Positions 34,850 through 43,107 of a stretch of DNA of 64,000 nt are shown in pieces. The stretch's first letter is position 1. Every line of letters starts with the position of its first letter. Both the position numbers and the translations under genes were made by a program. The DNA is from JAFEBO01 sp036392375 (GTDB taxonomy: Bacteria > Planctomycetota > Phycisphaerae > Phycisphaerales > UBA1924): assembly GCA_036392375.1 (NCBI GenBank), contig DASVYC010000054.1, forward strand, positions 1-64,000, read 5' to 3'. A model generated the notes under the pieces. The model was not told the DNA's origin. It did no database searches and saw nothing but the letters and a program-made list of their open reading frames with translations.

Positions 34850-35985
34850 GCCGCACCCGCGGCTTCGTGCCGGAGCTGGCCGCACGCGGCGGCGATGTCG
34901 CGCCCGCGGCTGGCGCGGATGTGGACGTTGATGCTGTGATTCCGCAGGATCTTCTGGAACTCGAGCACGTCGGTGTTCCGAGGGCGCTCGAACTCGATGC
35001 CGTTGACCTCGTTGTAGCGGATGAGGTTGACATTGGCGCGGATGGTCTTGGCGATCTCCGCCAGCCGCTCGGCGTGCTTGGGGCGGTCGTTCACGTCGCG
35101 GAGCAGGGTGTACTCAAGCGTGATCTCGCGACCTGTCTTCTCAAACCACCGCTGACAGGCGGCGAGCAGGTCGTCGATGGTCGTGTACTCCGCCCACGGG
35201 ATCAGCTTGCGGCGGATCTCGTCGGTCGGGGCGTGTAACGAGAGGGCGAGCGTCACAGGCAGCTCGAACTCTTCCGCGAGCTTCGTGATCGCCTGCGGCA
35301 GACCGACCGTGGAGATCGTGATCTTGCGGGCGCTGATGCCCAGACCCCACAACGCCGAGATCGTGCGGATCGCGCCCGTCACGTTCTTGAAGTTGCTGAG
35401 CGGCTCGCCCATGCCCATGAACACCACGTTGCTGATGCGGCCGACATCCTGTAGCCGCGACAAACGCCAGACCTGCTCGACGATGCGACCGGATGTGAGG
35501 TTTCCGTCGAGCCCGCCAAGGCCGGAAGCGCAGAAGCGGCACCCGACCGGGCAACCGACCTGGCTCGAGATGCAAGCGGTCTTGCGGGTCTCGGTCGGAA
35601 TCATGACGCATTCAGTCTGACGCGTGCTGTCTTCGTCGATGCGGGGCTGACCGAGGATCGGCAACGCCGCGGTGGGCGCTGGTTGTGGCTCGATGGCCTG
35701 CGCTTCACCGGCGGCGAAGTCACGCCATTGAACGAGCAGCTTCTGCGTGCCGTCCGTGGCGAGTTGGTGACGGAGCGTGTCGCCGGAGAGGAATGTCATC
35801 TCGGCCGCGAGCATTTCGCGGTCGCGTTTCGAAAGGCTCGTCATCTGCTCGGGATCGCAGATGCCCTTCTCGTAGACCCACTCGAGCATCTGCTGGGCCC
35901 GAAACGCCGGCATCCCCCGCTGCTCACACCACGCGGCGAGAGATTCGGGGGTGAAGTCAAAGATGTGGGTGGCGGGGTGGCGCAC
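34846..35985 (-). CDS. rlmN: Dual-specificity RNA methyltransferase RlmN
   Basis: A 379-residue radical-SAM enzyme making m2A in 23S rRNA and some tRNAs. The cluster motif C-P-V-G-C-R-F-C-A-S-G, G-M-G-E-P-L-S-N and the late catalytic Cys in A-A-C-G-Q-L are present, and Cys-x-S-S-Q-V-G-C precedes the cluster motif. An about 30-residue Pro-rich insertion lies before it (near residue 100). The GTG start sits two bases after ispH, and the stop overlaps the YwaF-like start, giving a tight operon ispH-rlmN-ywaF. Confidence 0.93.
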   Translation of the reverse strand: MRHPATHIFDFTPESLAAWCEQRGMPAFRAQQMLEWVYEKGICDPEQMTSLSKRDREMLAAEMTFLSGDTLRHQLATDGTQKLLVQWRDFAAGEAQAIEPQPAPTAALPILGQPRIDEDSTRQTECVMIPTETRKTACISSQVGCPVGCRFCASGLGGLDGNLTSGRIVEQVWRLSRLQDVGRISNVVFMGMGEPLSNFKNVTGAIRTISALWGLGISARKITISTVGLPQAITKLAEEFELPVTLALSLHAPTDEIRRKLIPWAEYTTIDDLLAACQRWFEKTGREITLEYTLLRDVNDRPKHAERLAEIAKTIRANVNLIRYNEVNGIEFERPRNTDVLEFQKILRNHSINVHIRASRGRDIAAACGQLRHEAAGAA

Positions 35986-35987
35986 GG

Positions 35988-37028
35988 TTAACTCTTCGCA
36001 CTCACTGTCAGCGCCACCGCACCGTAGAGCTCCTTGGTGACCTTGGGGGTCCCCACGCGGATGCGAGACTGTTCCAGATCCACGCCGCGGGTCTTTCCCA
36101 GCCGCTTGAGCGACACCGGCAGGCCGAACTCGACGTCCTCGTTGAAGATCTCCCGCTGTTCGAGCTCGCCGCCGAAGCGTTGCAACAGCGTGCGGCAGAG
36201 GTCCGCCACGAGGTCTTCGGGCGCCGAGGCACCGGCCGTGATCATCACCGTCTCATTGCCCGTGAACCAGGACCATTCAAGCTCGCTCACATCGTCGATG
36301 AGTCGAGCCGGCGTGCCGACATTCTGGGAGATCTCGGTGAGGCGCACGCTGTTGGACGAGTTTCGTGAGCCGATCACGATCACAAGGTCGCACTCGGGCG
36401 CGATCTGTCGCACCGCGTGCTGGCGGTTGGTGGTCGCGTAGCAGATGTCGCTGCTGGGGGGTTCCTTGAGCTGCGGGAATCGTTTCTTGAGCGCGGCGAT
36501 GATCACGCCCGCGTCGTCGGTCGAGAGGGTCGTCTGCGTCAGGTACACCAGCTTGGACTCGTCACGCACCGTGAGATGGGCCACTTCCTCGGCGCTCTCC
36601 ACTACCGTGACCGCGTCGGGGGCCTCGCCGCGGGTCCCGACCACTTCCTGGTGATTGGCGTGACCGATGAGAAGAATCTGATAGCCCTGGCGAGCGTAAC
36701 GGATGCACTCGGAGTGGACCTTGGTGACAAGCGGGCAAGTGGCGTCGATGGTCTGCAGGCGTCGCCCGCGGGCGAGTTCACGGATCTGGGGGGACACGCC
36801 GTGGGCGCTGAAGACCACGATCCCGCCCTCGGGCACCTCTTCGAGACTCTCCACAAACTCCACGCCCTGCCGCTGAAAGCGGCCGACGACGTGCTTGTTG
36901 TGAACGATCTCGTGGTACACATAGATCTTCTCGCCCGGCAGAAGCGAGATGGTCTGGGCGACGACATCGACCGCCATCTGGACGCCGGCGCAGAAGCCTC
37001 GGGGATTGGCAAGAATCAGTTTCATCAC
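35988..37028 (-). CDS. ispH: 4-hydroxy-3-methylbut-2-enyl diphosphate reductase
   Basis: A 346-residue [4Fe-4S] enzyme, the last step of the MEP pathway, giving IPP and DMAPP. Cluster Cys13 is in R-G-F-C-A-G-V, with further ligands in D-A-T-C-P-L-V and D-I-C-Y-A-T-T-N-R-Q. Conserved His occur in Y-H-E-I-V-H-N and F-S-A-H-G-V. Either GTG 37028 or the next codon ATG can start it; GAAGGG lies upstream. It is the first gene of the ispH-rlmN run. Its pathway partner dxs is 16 kb away in the window. Confidence 0.95.
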   Translation of the reverse strand: MMKLILANPRGFCAGVQMAVDVVAQTISLLPGEKIYVYHEIVHNKHVVGRFQRQGVEFVESLEEVPEGGIVVFSAHGVSPQIRELARGRRLQTIDATCPLVTKVHSECIRYARQGYQILLIGHANHQEVVGTRGEAPDAVTVVESAEEVAHLTVRDESKLVYLTQTTLSTDDAGVIIAALKKRFPQLKEPPSSDICYATTNRQHAVRQIAPECDLVIVIGSRNSSNSVRLTEISQNVGTPARLIDDVSELEWSWFTGNETVMITAGASAPEDLVADLCRTLLQRFGGELEQREIFNEDVEFGLPVSLKRLGKTRGVDLEQSRIRVGTPKVTKELYGAVALTVSAKS

Positions 37029-37117
37029 GGCCCTTCATCGTAGGAATCAGAAGCGACTCAGAACCGCCGGATTCTCTCCCACAGTTGCTCCCAGTGCTCG
37101 CCTCATCGGCTCCATCC

Positions 37118-38059
37118 ATGCACGTCGATCGCACCCAACCTCTTCGCCTACCGACCTCGGCAGCCTCGAGTTCGCAGGAGAACTTCAGCGTGCTCAGCCC
37201 GCTGGTGCCGGCCGACCTGCGGCCGCACTTCCGGGCGGTCTACGACTATTGCCGCTTGATCGACGATCTGGCCGACGATGCGGCCGTGTCCGCGATGACC
37301 GATCCGGCCGAGTCAGTCACCGAGACGCGTCTGAAGCTGTTGGCCCTGGCCCGGTCGGAGCTGCACGCGGCGGCCCAGGGCTCGGCAACGAACCCGGTGT
37401 TCGCAAAGCTGGGGGACACGATCCGCACCAAGTCGCTGCCGCTCGAGCCGTTCGACGATCTCATCCGCGCGTTCGAACAGGACCAGCGGGTGCACCGATA
37501 CGACTCGTGGGGCCAGCTTCTCGACTACTGCACCCGCAGCGCGAACCCGGTCGGGCGGATCATACTGATGCTGGATGCTGCGACCCCCGAGCGGGTGGAT
37601 GCCCAACATCTCCGACTCTCCGATCAGGTTTGCACGGCGCTGCAGCTCATCAACTTCTGGCAGGACGTGCGGCGTGACCTTCTCGAGCGGGACCGGATCT
37701 ACCTGCCCGCGCAGGAGTTCCCGACCGACGGGCCGCTGGACGCGACGCTGCGCGACTGGATGTCGCGTCCGGACGATCCGGAGGCACGCGTGGCGTACAT
37801 CCGCCTTCTGCGCCCTCTCGTGCGGCGGACCGCGCAGATGTTCGCCGAGAGTGCGGCTCTGCACCGCCAACTCGGCCCGAGGCTCGGCCCGGTGGTCTGG
37901 CTCTTCTGGAAGGGCGGCTCCGAGACGCTCCGCCGCGTCGAGCGTGAGGGATGCACCACGCTTTGGAAGCGTCCTCGGCTGACAGGCATGGAGAAGGGCT
38001 CCTTCGTGCTTCAAGCGATCGTGGGCAAGTGGCTGGGGCGGTGGCGCGGCGGTGCATGA
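37118..38059 (+). CDS. Squalene/phytoene synthase family protein, HpnC-like
   Basis: A 313-residue isoprenoid head-to-head condensing enzyme. E-N-F-S-V-L-S-P-L-V-P near the N terminus, the first Asp motif Y-C-R-L-I-D-D-L-A-D-D, and the second N-F-W-Q-D-V-R-R-D-L fit HpnC of the HpnCDE squalene route to hopanoids. HpnD and HpnE are not adjacent. The ATG at 37118 was chosen over an upstream TTG; neither has a clear ribosome site. The stop overlaps the next gene (ATGA). Confidence 0.82.
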   Translation: MHVDRTQPLRLPTSAASSSQENFSVLSPLVPADLRPHFRAVYDYCRLIDDLADDAAVSAMTDPAESVTETRLKLLALARSELHAAAQGSATNPVFAKLGDTIRTKSLPLEPFDDLIRAFEQDQRVHRYDSWGQLLDYCTRSANPVGRIILMLDAATPERVDAQHLRLSDQVCTALQLINFWQDVRRDLLERDRIYLPAQEFPTDGPLDATLRDWMSRPDDPEARVAYIRLLRPLVRRTAQMFAESAALHRQLGPRLGPVVWLFWKGGSETLRRVEREGCTTLWKRPRLTGMEKGSFVLQAIVGKWLGRWRGGA

Positions 38060-39264
38060 ATGATCGCGAACACCGCCGCTCGCTGGCGGCTCGGAGGACG
38101 CACGTGGCGGCTCTTGGACAGATTCTCGATCGGCTCGGTCCGGGTTGGACGCATGTGCTCCAGGCACCGGAGCGACTGCGGCTCCAGATCTGCCTCACGC
38201 CCCTCTCTCGCGCGGGCATGAGTCTCAACGCCCCCACCGAGACCTTTCGAGCGGACGCGGAGTACTTCTACCCCGCCAGCACGGTGAAGCTGCTCGCTGC
38301 GTTGTGCGTGTTGCGACGGGTACGAGCGTTGCGGGCCCAGGGCGGCGCATGGTCTGGGTTCTCGCTCGACACGCCGCTCGCGTTCTTCCCCGAGAACGCG
38401 GAGCCCATCACCGCCGACGACACCAACCTCGAGGGCGGCGAGCTGACGCTCCGCCACTGCATCCGACGGGCTTTGATCGTTTCGGAGAATCCGCCGCACA
38501 ATCGGCTGTACGAGTTCCTTGGGCACGAGGGGATCAACGCCGAGCTTCAAGGGTTAGGCTTCACAGGCTGCGTCATCAACCATCGACTGGACGACGTGCG
38601 CTCGCCGGAGCAGCAGCGCACGACGCCGCGGATCGTGGCGATGCTTCGGGACGGATCCAGGCTGGAGATCCCCCATCGGGTGGGGGCGGTGCTGCCGTAT
38701 CCGAGAGACGTTCGCCAAACTCGGATCGGCTCGGCTTTCTTTCGCGACGGGGTTCGTATCGAAGGACCGATGGACTTCGCGGCCGTCGGCGAGGAGAAGA
38801 ACCGCGTGCGGCTGTCCGATCTGCACGCCTTGATCTGTCGCCTCCACCCACGGGGTTCACCCGCGGAGCACGACGCGGCGGCACGAGATCTCCAACTCGC
38901 ATCGGAAGACTTGTCGTTCCTGCACGAGTGCATGACGATCCTTCCCCGCGCGAGCGTCAACCCGCGGTACGACGCCGATCAGTACCCCGACGACTACGCC
39001 AAGCCCATGCTCCCGGGTGTGCACGCCGTGGATCCGAACGCTCGGATCACCAACAAGCTCGGTTGGGCCTACGGATTTGTCACCGACACGGGCGTTCTCT
39101 GGAACACGGCCGGAGACGCGTTCGCGCTCAGCTTTTCGTTGTGGGCGTGCGCCGGGGGAGTCCTTGGGAACGACGACTACGAGTACGACAGCGTCGCCAA
39201 GGTCTTCGCCGCCGATCTCGCCCGGGCCGCGGCAGCGCACTTGTGGGAATCGAAGGTTCGATGA
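38056..39264 (+). CDS. Serine hydrolase of the class A beta-lactamase fold
   Basis: A 402-residue protein. The ATG at 38056 overlaps the upstream stop (ATGA). S75-T-V-K78 in F-Y-P-A-S-T-V-K-L is the S-x-x-K nucleophile pair, S-E-N in V-S-E-N-P-P-H-N-R matches the S-D-N element, and N-K-L-G-W-A-Y-G stands where K-T-G is expected. This is the beta-lactamase-2 (PF13354-like) type found in many non-resistance hydrolases. No signal peptide is obvious, so a cytosolic or atypical location is possible and antibiotic resistance should not be inferred. Its coupling to an HpnC-like gene is unexplained. Confidence 0.75.
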   Translation: MNDREHRRSLAARRTHVAALGQILDRLGPGWTHVLQAPERLRLQICLTPLSRAGMSLNAPTETFRADAEYFYPASTVKLLAALCVLRRVRALRAQGGAWSGFSLDTPLAFFPENAEPITADDTNLEGGELTLRHCIRRALIVSENPPHNRLYEFLGHEGINAELQGLGFTGCVINHRLDDVRSPEQQRTTPRIVAMLRDGSRLEIPHRVGAVLPYPRDVRQTRIGSAFFRDGVRIEGPMDFAAVGEEKNRVRLSDLHALICRLHPRGSPAEHDAAARDLQLASEDLSFLHECMTILPRASVNPRYDADQYPDDYAKPMLPGVHAVDPNARITNKLGWAYGFVTDTGVLWNTAGDAFALSFSLWACAGGVLGNDDYEYDSVAKVFAADLARAAAAHLWESKVR

Positions 39265-39282
39265 GCTCACTCGCCCGCGGAC

Positions 39283-39310
39283 TTGACCGCGGACAGAAGA
39301 GCGTTATCAT
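39283..39310 (+). promoter_or_regulatory. Sigma-70-like promoter of the histidine operon
   Basis: TTGACC at 39283-39288 and TATCAT at 39305-39310 are separated by 16 bases. The expected start of transcription falls at or next to the GTG of hisL at 39317, so the leader transcript would be leaderless. Confidence 0.7.
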
Positions 39311-39316
39311 CTCTCC

Positions 39317-39373
39317 GTGACCTCGCAGCAGTTCCATCATCACCATCACCACGCCCTGACCAAGGCCGGCTGA
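39317..39373 (+). CDS. hisL: Histidine operon leader peptide
   Basis: An 18-codon ORF starting with GTG and reading MTSQQFHHHHHHALTKAG, with six consecutive His codons (CAT/CAC at 39335-39352), ending in TGA 122 bases before hisG. The layout copies enterobacterial HisL: about the same length, a poly-His run, and an attenuator just after it. No Shine-Dalgarno precedes it. The -10 box ends six bases upstream, so translation probably starts on a 5'-terminal GTG. Scarcity of charged tRNA-His would stall the ribosome on the His run and favour readthrough into the his genes. Confidence 0.88.
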   Translation: MTSQQFHHHHHHALTKAG

Positions 39374-39440
39374 TGGTGCGCTGCGAGTAACGTCCAGCAA
39401 ATCCAGACGACGCCGGCCTCGTGCCGGCGTCTTGTGTTTC
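39322..39440 (+). terminator. Histidine attenuator with mutually exclusive RNA stems
   Basis: The terminator stem GACGCCGGC/GCCGGCGTC (39409-39417 and 39423-39431, loop CTCGT) is followed by TTGTGTTTC. A perfect 8-bp stem can form between CTCGCAGC (39322-39329, inside hisL) and GCTGCGAG (39380-39387). GGCCGGC at 39364-39370, the last codons of hisL, is fully complementary to GCCGGCC at 39412-39418, the rising arm of the terminator, and so can act as an antiterminator when a ribosome waits on the His codons. A ribosome at the stop codon would cover GGCCGGC and let the terminator form. The pairings are read from sequence; the switching model is inference. Confidence 0.75.
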
Positions 39441-39495
39441 GGGCCTGAACGGGTCGGGAACGCGGGCGAAGGCCGAGTCCGGCATGGGAGCGATC

Positions 39496-40416
39496 ATGCC
39501 GCAGAATCAAGCCACAGAACTCTCCAAGCAACCCCGCACCACCGATGCGCCGACGGCATCCGCCGACGTGCGGCTGGCCCTGCCCAAGGGCCGCATGCAG
39601 CAGGGCGTGTTCGCGCTGCTCGCGGACGCGGGCATCCACGTCCGCGTGGGCAGCCGAGGCTATCGGCCGCAGATCTCGCTTCCCGGCATCGACGCGAAGA
39701 TCTTGAAGCCTCAGAGCGTGATCGAGATGCTCGCCGCCGGCTCGCGCGATGTCGGTTTTGCGGGCGCCGACTGGGTCCGGGAGCTCAACGCCGATGTGGT
39801 CGAGGTCCTGGACACCGAGCTCGATTCGGTGAAGCTCGTGGCCGCCGCCCCGGCGCCGCTGCTGGTCGAAGGAAAGCTGCCCCAGCGTCCGATCGTTATC
39901 GCTTCCGAGTACGAGCGCATCACCCGCGGCTGGATCCAGGCCCGCGGCTACGACGCCCGCTTCGTGCGCTCATACGGCGCCACGGAGGTCTTCCCACCCG
40001 AGGACGCGGACTGCATCGTCGACATCGCCGCCAGCGGCGAGACGCTGCGGGCTCAGAACCTCATCGTCTTCGACGAGATCATGCGTTCCTCGACGCGGTT
40101 GTACGCAAGCCGATCCGCCCTGAAGTATCCGACCCGCAAGGCCGCGATTGATCGGCTGGTGCTGCTGCTGGCCTCGGTGCTGGAGGCACGCCGCCGTGTG
40201 ATGCTGGAGGTCAACGTCACCCGCGCGGCGCTCGAGAGCGTTGTTTCGGCTCTGCCCTGCATGCGCGAACCGACGATCTCCCCGCTGCACGGCGAGGGCG
40301 GCTACGCGGTCAAGGCCGCCGTGCCTCGAGCGCTGCTCCCAACGCTCATCCCCGAAATCAAGTCCCGCGGCGGCACCGACATCGTCGTCACCCAGCTCTC
40401 GCAGATCATCCCATGA
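39496..40416 (+). CDS. hisG: ATP phosphoribosyltransferase, long form
   Basis: A 306-residue HisG catalysing the first, feedback-inhibited step of histidine synthesis. The ATG at 39496 has GGGAG five bases upstream; starts before the attenuator are excluded. The catalytic bilobal domain shows L-A-L-P-K-G-R, G-F-A-G-A-D-W and the P-loop-like D-I-A-A-S-G-E-T-L-R. The C-terminal regulatory (histidine-binding, PII-like) domain from about residue 225 (M-L-E-V-N-V through I-V-V-T-Q-L-S-Q-I-I) makes it the HisZ-independent long form. The stop overlaps hisC (ATGA). Confidence 0.95.
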   Translation: MPQNQATELSKQPRTTDAPTASADVRLALPKGRMQQGVFALLADAGIHVRVGSRGYRPQISLPGIDAKILKPQSVIEMLAAGSRDVGFAGADWVRELNADVVEVLDTELDSVKLVAAAPAPLLVEGKLPQRPIVIASEYERITRGWIQARGYDARFVRSYGATEVFPPEDADCIVDIAASGETLRAQNLIVFDEIMRSSTRLYASRSALKYPTRKAAIDRLVLLLASVLEARRRVMLEVNVTRAALESVVSALPCMREPTISPLHGEGGYAVKAAVPRALLPTLIPEIKSRGGTDIVVTQLSQIIP

Positions 40417-41900
40417 GCACCGCGACCCCAACTCCCGGCGCGCCGACGCTCAGCCCCTATTCCACCCCCACCACCGGGGCGGCGATCGACCTTTTTCTCG
40501 ACGCCAACGAGGGACCGGGAGGCTGCGTCGATGTCGCCCGTCTCGCCGCCCTGCTGCCCAGCGATGCGACGCGTCGCTACGCCGGGCCGATCGTGCTCGA
40601 GCAGCAGCTCGGGGCGGTCCTCGGGTTGAACCCCGCACGCGTGCTGGTGACTGCGGGCGGCGACGAGGCGATCGACCGAACGTGCCGAACATTTCTCACT
40701 CCAGGCCGTGAGCTGATCCTGCCCACGCCCACGTTCGAGATGATCGGCCGCTACGCCCAGCAGGCGGGCGCGACCGTCGCTCCAACGCCGTGGAACCCGG
40801 GGCCGTACCCAGTCGACCGCGTCTTGGAACTGGTGAACCCACGCACCGCGATGATCGCGGTCGTCTCTCCCAACAACCCGACCGGGTCGGTAGCCTCGGC
40901 AAGCGATCTGCGCCGCCTCGCCGAGGCGGCGCCCAATGCCGTCTTACTCGTTGACCTGGCGTACACCGAGTTCGCCGATGAGGACCTGACGCGGGCCGCG
41001 CTTGAGTTGCCAAATGCGGTCGTCATCCGAACGTTCTCGAAGGCTTACGGCCTCGCGGGTCTGCGAGTCGGTTACGCGCTGGGGAGCGAGAACGTGATCG
41101 GGTCGCTGCGAGCTCACGGTTCGCCCTTCCCCGTGTCGACGCTGAGCCTCGCGGTCGCTGCGGAAGCGTTGCGGCGGTCTGCGGATTATCTGCCCGGTGT
41201 GGTGTCGCGGGTGCGCGCGGAACGGAGCGAGCTTGGGGTGCTCCTACGCGAGCTTGGAGCGAACCCGCTGCCTTCGCAGGGCAATTTCATTCTCGCAGAG
41301 TTCGCGGACGCGGATTGGGTGTGGCGAGCATTGGCGAGTCTTGGCATCGGGGTTCGACGATACAAGCCCGGCGTTGGCCTGGACCGCGCGCTACGCATCA
41401 CCTGCCCGGGCGATGCGACATCCTTGACGCGCCTGACACATGGCCTTCAACAGGCGATGCGCCCGGGCACGATTGTCGTCGCTACGGACGATCTGGATGC
41501 TCCCCTGTGGAACGACGCGAACACAACGGCCTTGCGCCGACTCGCTGCGCGCCTACCTGTCGTGCTTGTCACACGTGTTGCGCGAGACAGATGCGAACGC
41601 GAGCTGCGGGACCGCGGCCTCGAAGGCGTGTGCGCGGGTGTGATCGCCGCGGAAGGGCTCGATGATCGGGCCACCGCGGAGGCTCTCACAGGTACGCTCA
41701 CGCGATTACAAGCCGCACCGGGGTGGATGGTGTCCACGTCCCCCGATTTCCTCCCGGCGCCATCAGCCGCATCGCGCCTGATTCCCCTTGGGTGGGTTGC
41801 GCCCGGAACGCTCGGCGGCCAAGGCGCCGAGCAGCTCCGCCGCGCAGGCGCGGCACGCGTTGTCGACTCCCTTCTCTCGCTGGAGGATCTTCTCTCATGA
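40413..41900 (+). CDS. hisC: Histidinol-phosphate aminotransferase fused to a HAD-like domain
   Basis: A 495-residue fusion. Residues 1-350 are HisC, a fold-type I PLP enzyme: D-A-N-E-G-P near 30, V-S-P-N-N-P-T-G near 151, and PLP lysine K210 in F-S-K-A-Y-G-L-A-G-L-R. Residues 351-495 are extra. I-V-V-A-T-D-D-L-D-A-P-L-W (D360/D362) looks like HAD motif I, and V-V-L-V-T-R (T387) like motif II, but the canonical motif III Lys and G-D-x-x-x-D of motif IV are not clearly seen. In enterobacteria the histidinol-phosphatase HAD domain is N-terminal on HisB. Here the only HAD-like domain lies between HisC and HisB, in the same relative position. It may supply HisN activity or be degenerate. The start and stop both overlap neighbours (ATGA). 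Confidence 0.88.
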   Translation: MSTATPTPGAPTLSPYSTPTTGAAIDLFLDANEGPGGCVDVARLAALLPSDATRRYAGPIVLEQQLGAVLGLNPARVLVTAGGDEAIDRTCRTFLTPGRELILPTPTFEMIGRYAQQAGATVAPTPWNPGPYPVDRVLELVNPRTAMIAVVSPNNPTGSVASASDLRRLAEAAPNAVLLVDLAYTEFADEDLTRAALELPNAVVIRTFSKAYGLAGLRVGYALGSENVIGSLRAHGSPFPVSTLSLAVAAEALRRSADYLPGVVSRVRAERSELGVLLRELGANPLPSQGNFILAEFADADWVWRALASLGIGVRRYKPGVGLDRALRITCPGDATSLTRLTHGLQQAMRPGTIVVATDDLDAPLWNDANTTALRRLAARLPVVLVTRVARDRCERELRDRGLEGVCAGVIAAEGLDDRATAEALTGTLTRLQAAPGWMVSTSPDFLPAPSAASRLIPLGWVAPGTLGGQGAEQLRRAGAARVVDSLLSLEDLLS

Positions 41901-42484
41901 CACCCCGCACCGCCACCATCGCACGCAAGACCAACGAGACCACCATCGCTGTCACCATCAACCTCGATGGCACAGGGATCGCCGATGTCCGAACCGGGAT
42001 CGGCTTCCTCGACCATCTGCTCACCGCGTTGACGCGGCACGCGCGGCTCGACGTAACGCTCACGTGTACGGGCGATCTGCACATCGACGATCACCACACC
42101 GCGGAGGATTGCGCTCTGGCCCTAGGCGCGGCGATCGACAAGGCGCTGGGTGAACGCCGCGCCTTTGCACGCTTTGGTAACGCCTACGCACCCCTCGACG
42201 AGGCACTCGCGCGGGCCGTCGTGGATCTGTCGGGCAGGCCGTTCTCCGTGGTCGAACTCGGACTGCGCCGCGAGTCGATCGGCGGGCTCTCGTGCGAGAA
42301 CATCCCGCACGTCATCGCCTCGCTTGCGGTCGCGCTCCGTGGCGCGATCCACGTGGATGTGCTGCGGGGCGAGAACGACCACCACCGTGCCGAGGCCGCG
42401 TTCAAGGGGTTGGCGCTGGCGCTCCGCGCGGCGCTGGCACGCACCGCGGACGCTGACGTTCCGAGCACGAAGGGAGTCCTGTGA
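41897..42484 (+). CDS. hisB: Imidazoleglycerol-phosphate dehydratase
   Basis: A 195-residue monofunctional HisB, removing water from imidazoleglycerol phosphate at a manganese centre. Duplicated His-rich metal motifs are visible: F-L-D-H-L-L-T-A-L-T-R-H with D-D-H-H-T-A-E-D, and I-P-H-V with N-D-H-H-R-A-E-A-A-F-K-G. The phosphatase half found in enterobacterial HisB is absent. The start overlaps the hisC stop (ATGA) and the stop overlaps the hisH start (GTGA). Confidence 0.95.
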   Translation: MTPRTATIARKTNETTIAVTINLDGTGIADVRTGIGFLDHLLTALTRHARLDVTLTCTGDLHIDDHHTAEDCALALGAAIDKALGERRAFARFGNAYAPLDEALARAVVDLSGRPFSVVELGLRRESIGGLSCENIPHVIASLAVALRGAIHVDVLRGENDHHRAEAAFKGLALALRAALARTADADVPSTKGVL

Positions 42485-43107
42485 GCGGGCCCGAGGTTGT
42501 CATCCTCCGCACCGGGAGCGCGAATCTCGCGTCGGTCTGCGCCGCGTTCGCACGCCTGGGCGCTCGCCCACGGATCACCCAGGACATCGACCTGGCCCGC
42601 AGTGCGCCGTTGCTGGTGCTACCGGGCGTCGGCGCTTTCGGTGCGGCGATGCGCGAGCTGCAACGCTGTGGGCTTGACATCGTCATCCGCGAGCGCGTCA
42701 CCGCCAGCCGCCCCCTGCTCGCGATCTGCCTGGGACTTCAGCTTCTCTGCGAGAGCAGCGAGGAGTCGCCGGGCGTGCGAGGCTTGGGAGTCGTCACCGG
42801 AGCCGTCACGCGGCTTGCATCGGATGTTCGAGTGCCGCAGATGGGCTGGAACCGCGTCGAGCCAACGCCTGAAGCGTCGCTCTTGCGACCGGACTGGATG
42901 TACTTCGCCAACTCCTTCCGCCTGGAGAGCATCCCCGCAGGTTGGGCGGGCACCCTGACCCGTTACGGCGGGTCGTTCGCTTCGGCTCTTGAGCGCGGCC
43001 CGATCTTGGCGTGTCAGTTTCACCCCGAGCTCTCCGGCGCCGCCGGACTGGCGCTCCTGACCCGCTGGCTCCAGCGTGCAGCCCGATCGGAGGCGATCGC
43101 ATGCTGA
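42481..43107 (+). CDS. hisH: Imidazole glycerol phosphate synthase, glutaminase subunit
   Basis: A 208-residue class I glutamine amidotransferase supplying ammonia to HisF. The nucleophile C83 is in A-I-C-L-G-L-Q-L-L; His and Glu are in C-Q-F-H-P-E-L-S-G; the oxyanion segment is P-G-V-G-A-F. The GTG start is in a GTGA overlap with hisB, and ATG of hisF lies inside its last codons (ATGCTGA). Confidence 0.95.
   Translation: MSGPEVVILRTGSANLASVCAAFARLGARPRITQDIDLARSAPLLVLPGVGAFGAAMRELQRCGLDIVIRERVTASRPLLAICLGLQLLCESSEESPGVRGLGVVTGAVTRLASDVRVPQMGWNRVEPTPEASLLRPDWMYFANSFRLESIPAGWAGTLTRYGGSFASALERGPILACQFHPELSGAAGLALLTRWLQRAARSEAIAC

Noticed and set aside
38056..39264. Antibiotic-resistance beta-lactamase
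   Set aside because: The S-x-x-K and S-E-N motifs show the fold, but the K-T-G element is changed, there is no clear signal peptide, and the neighbour is a squalene synthase.
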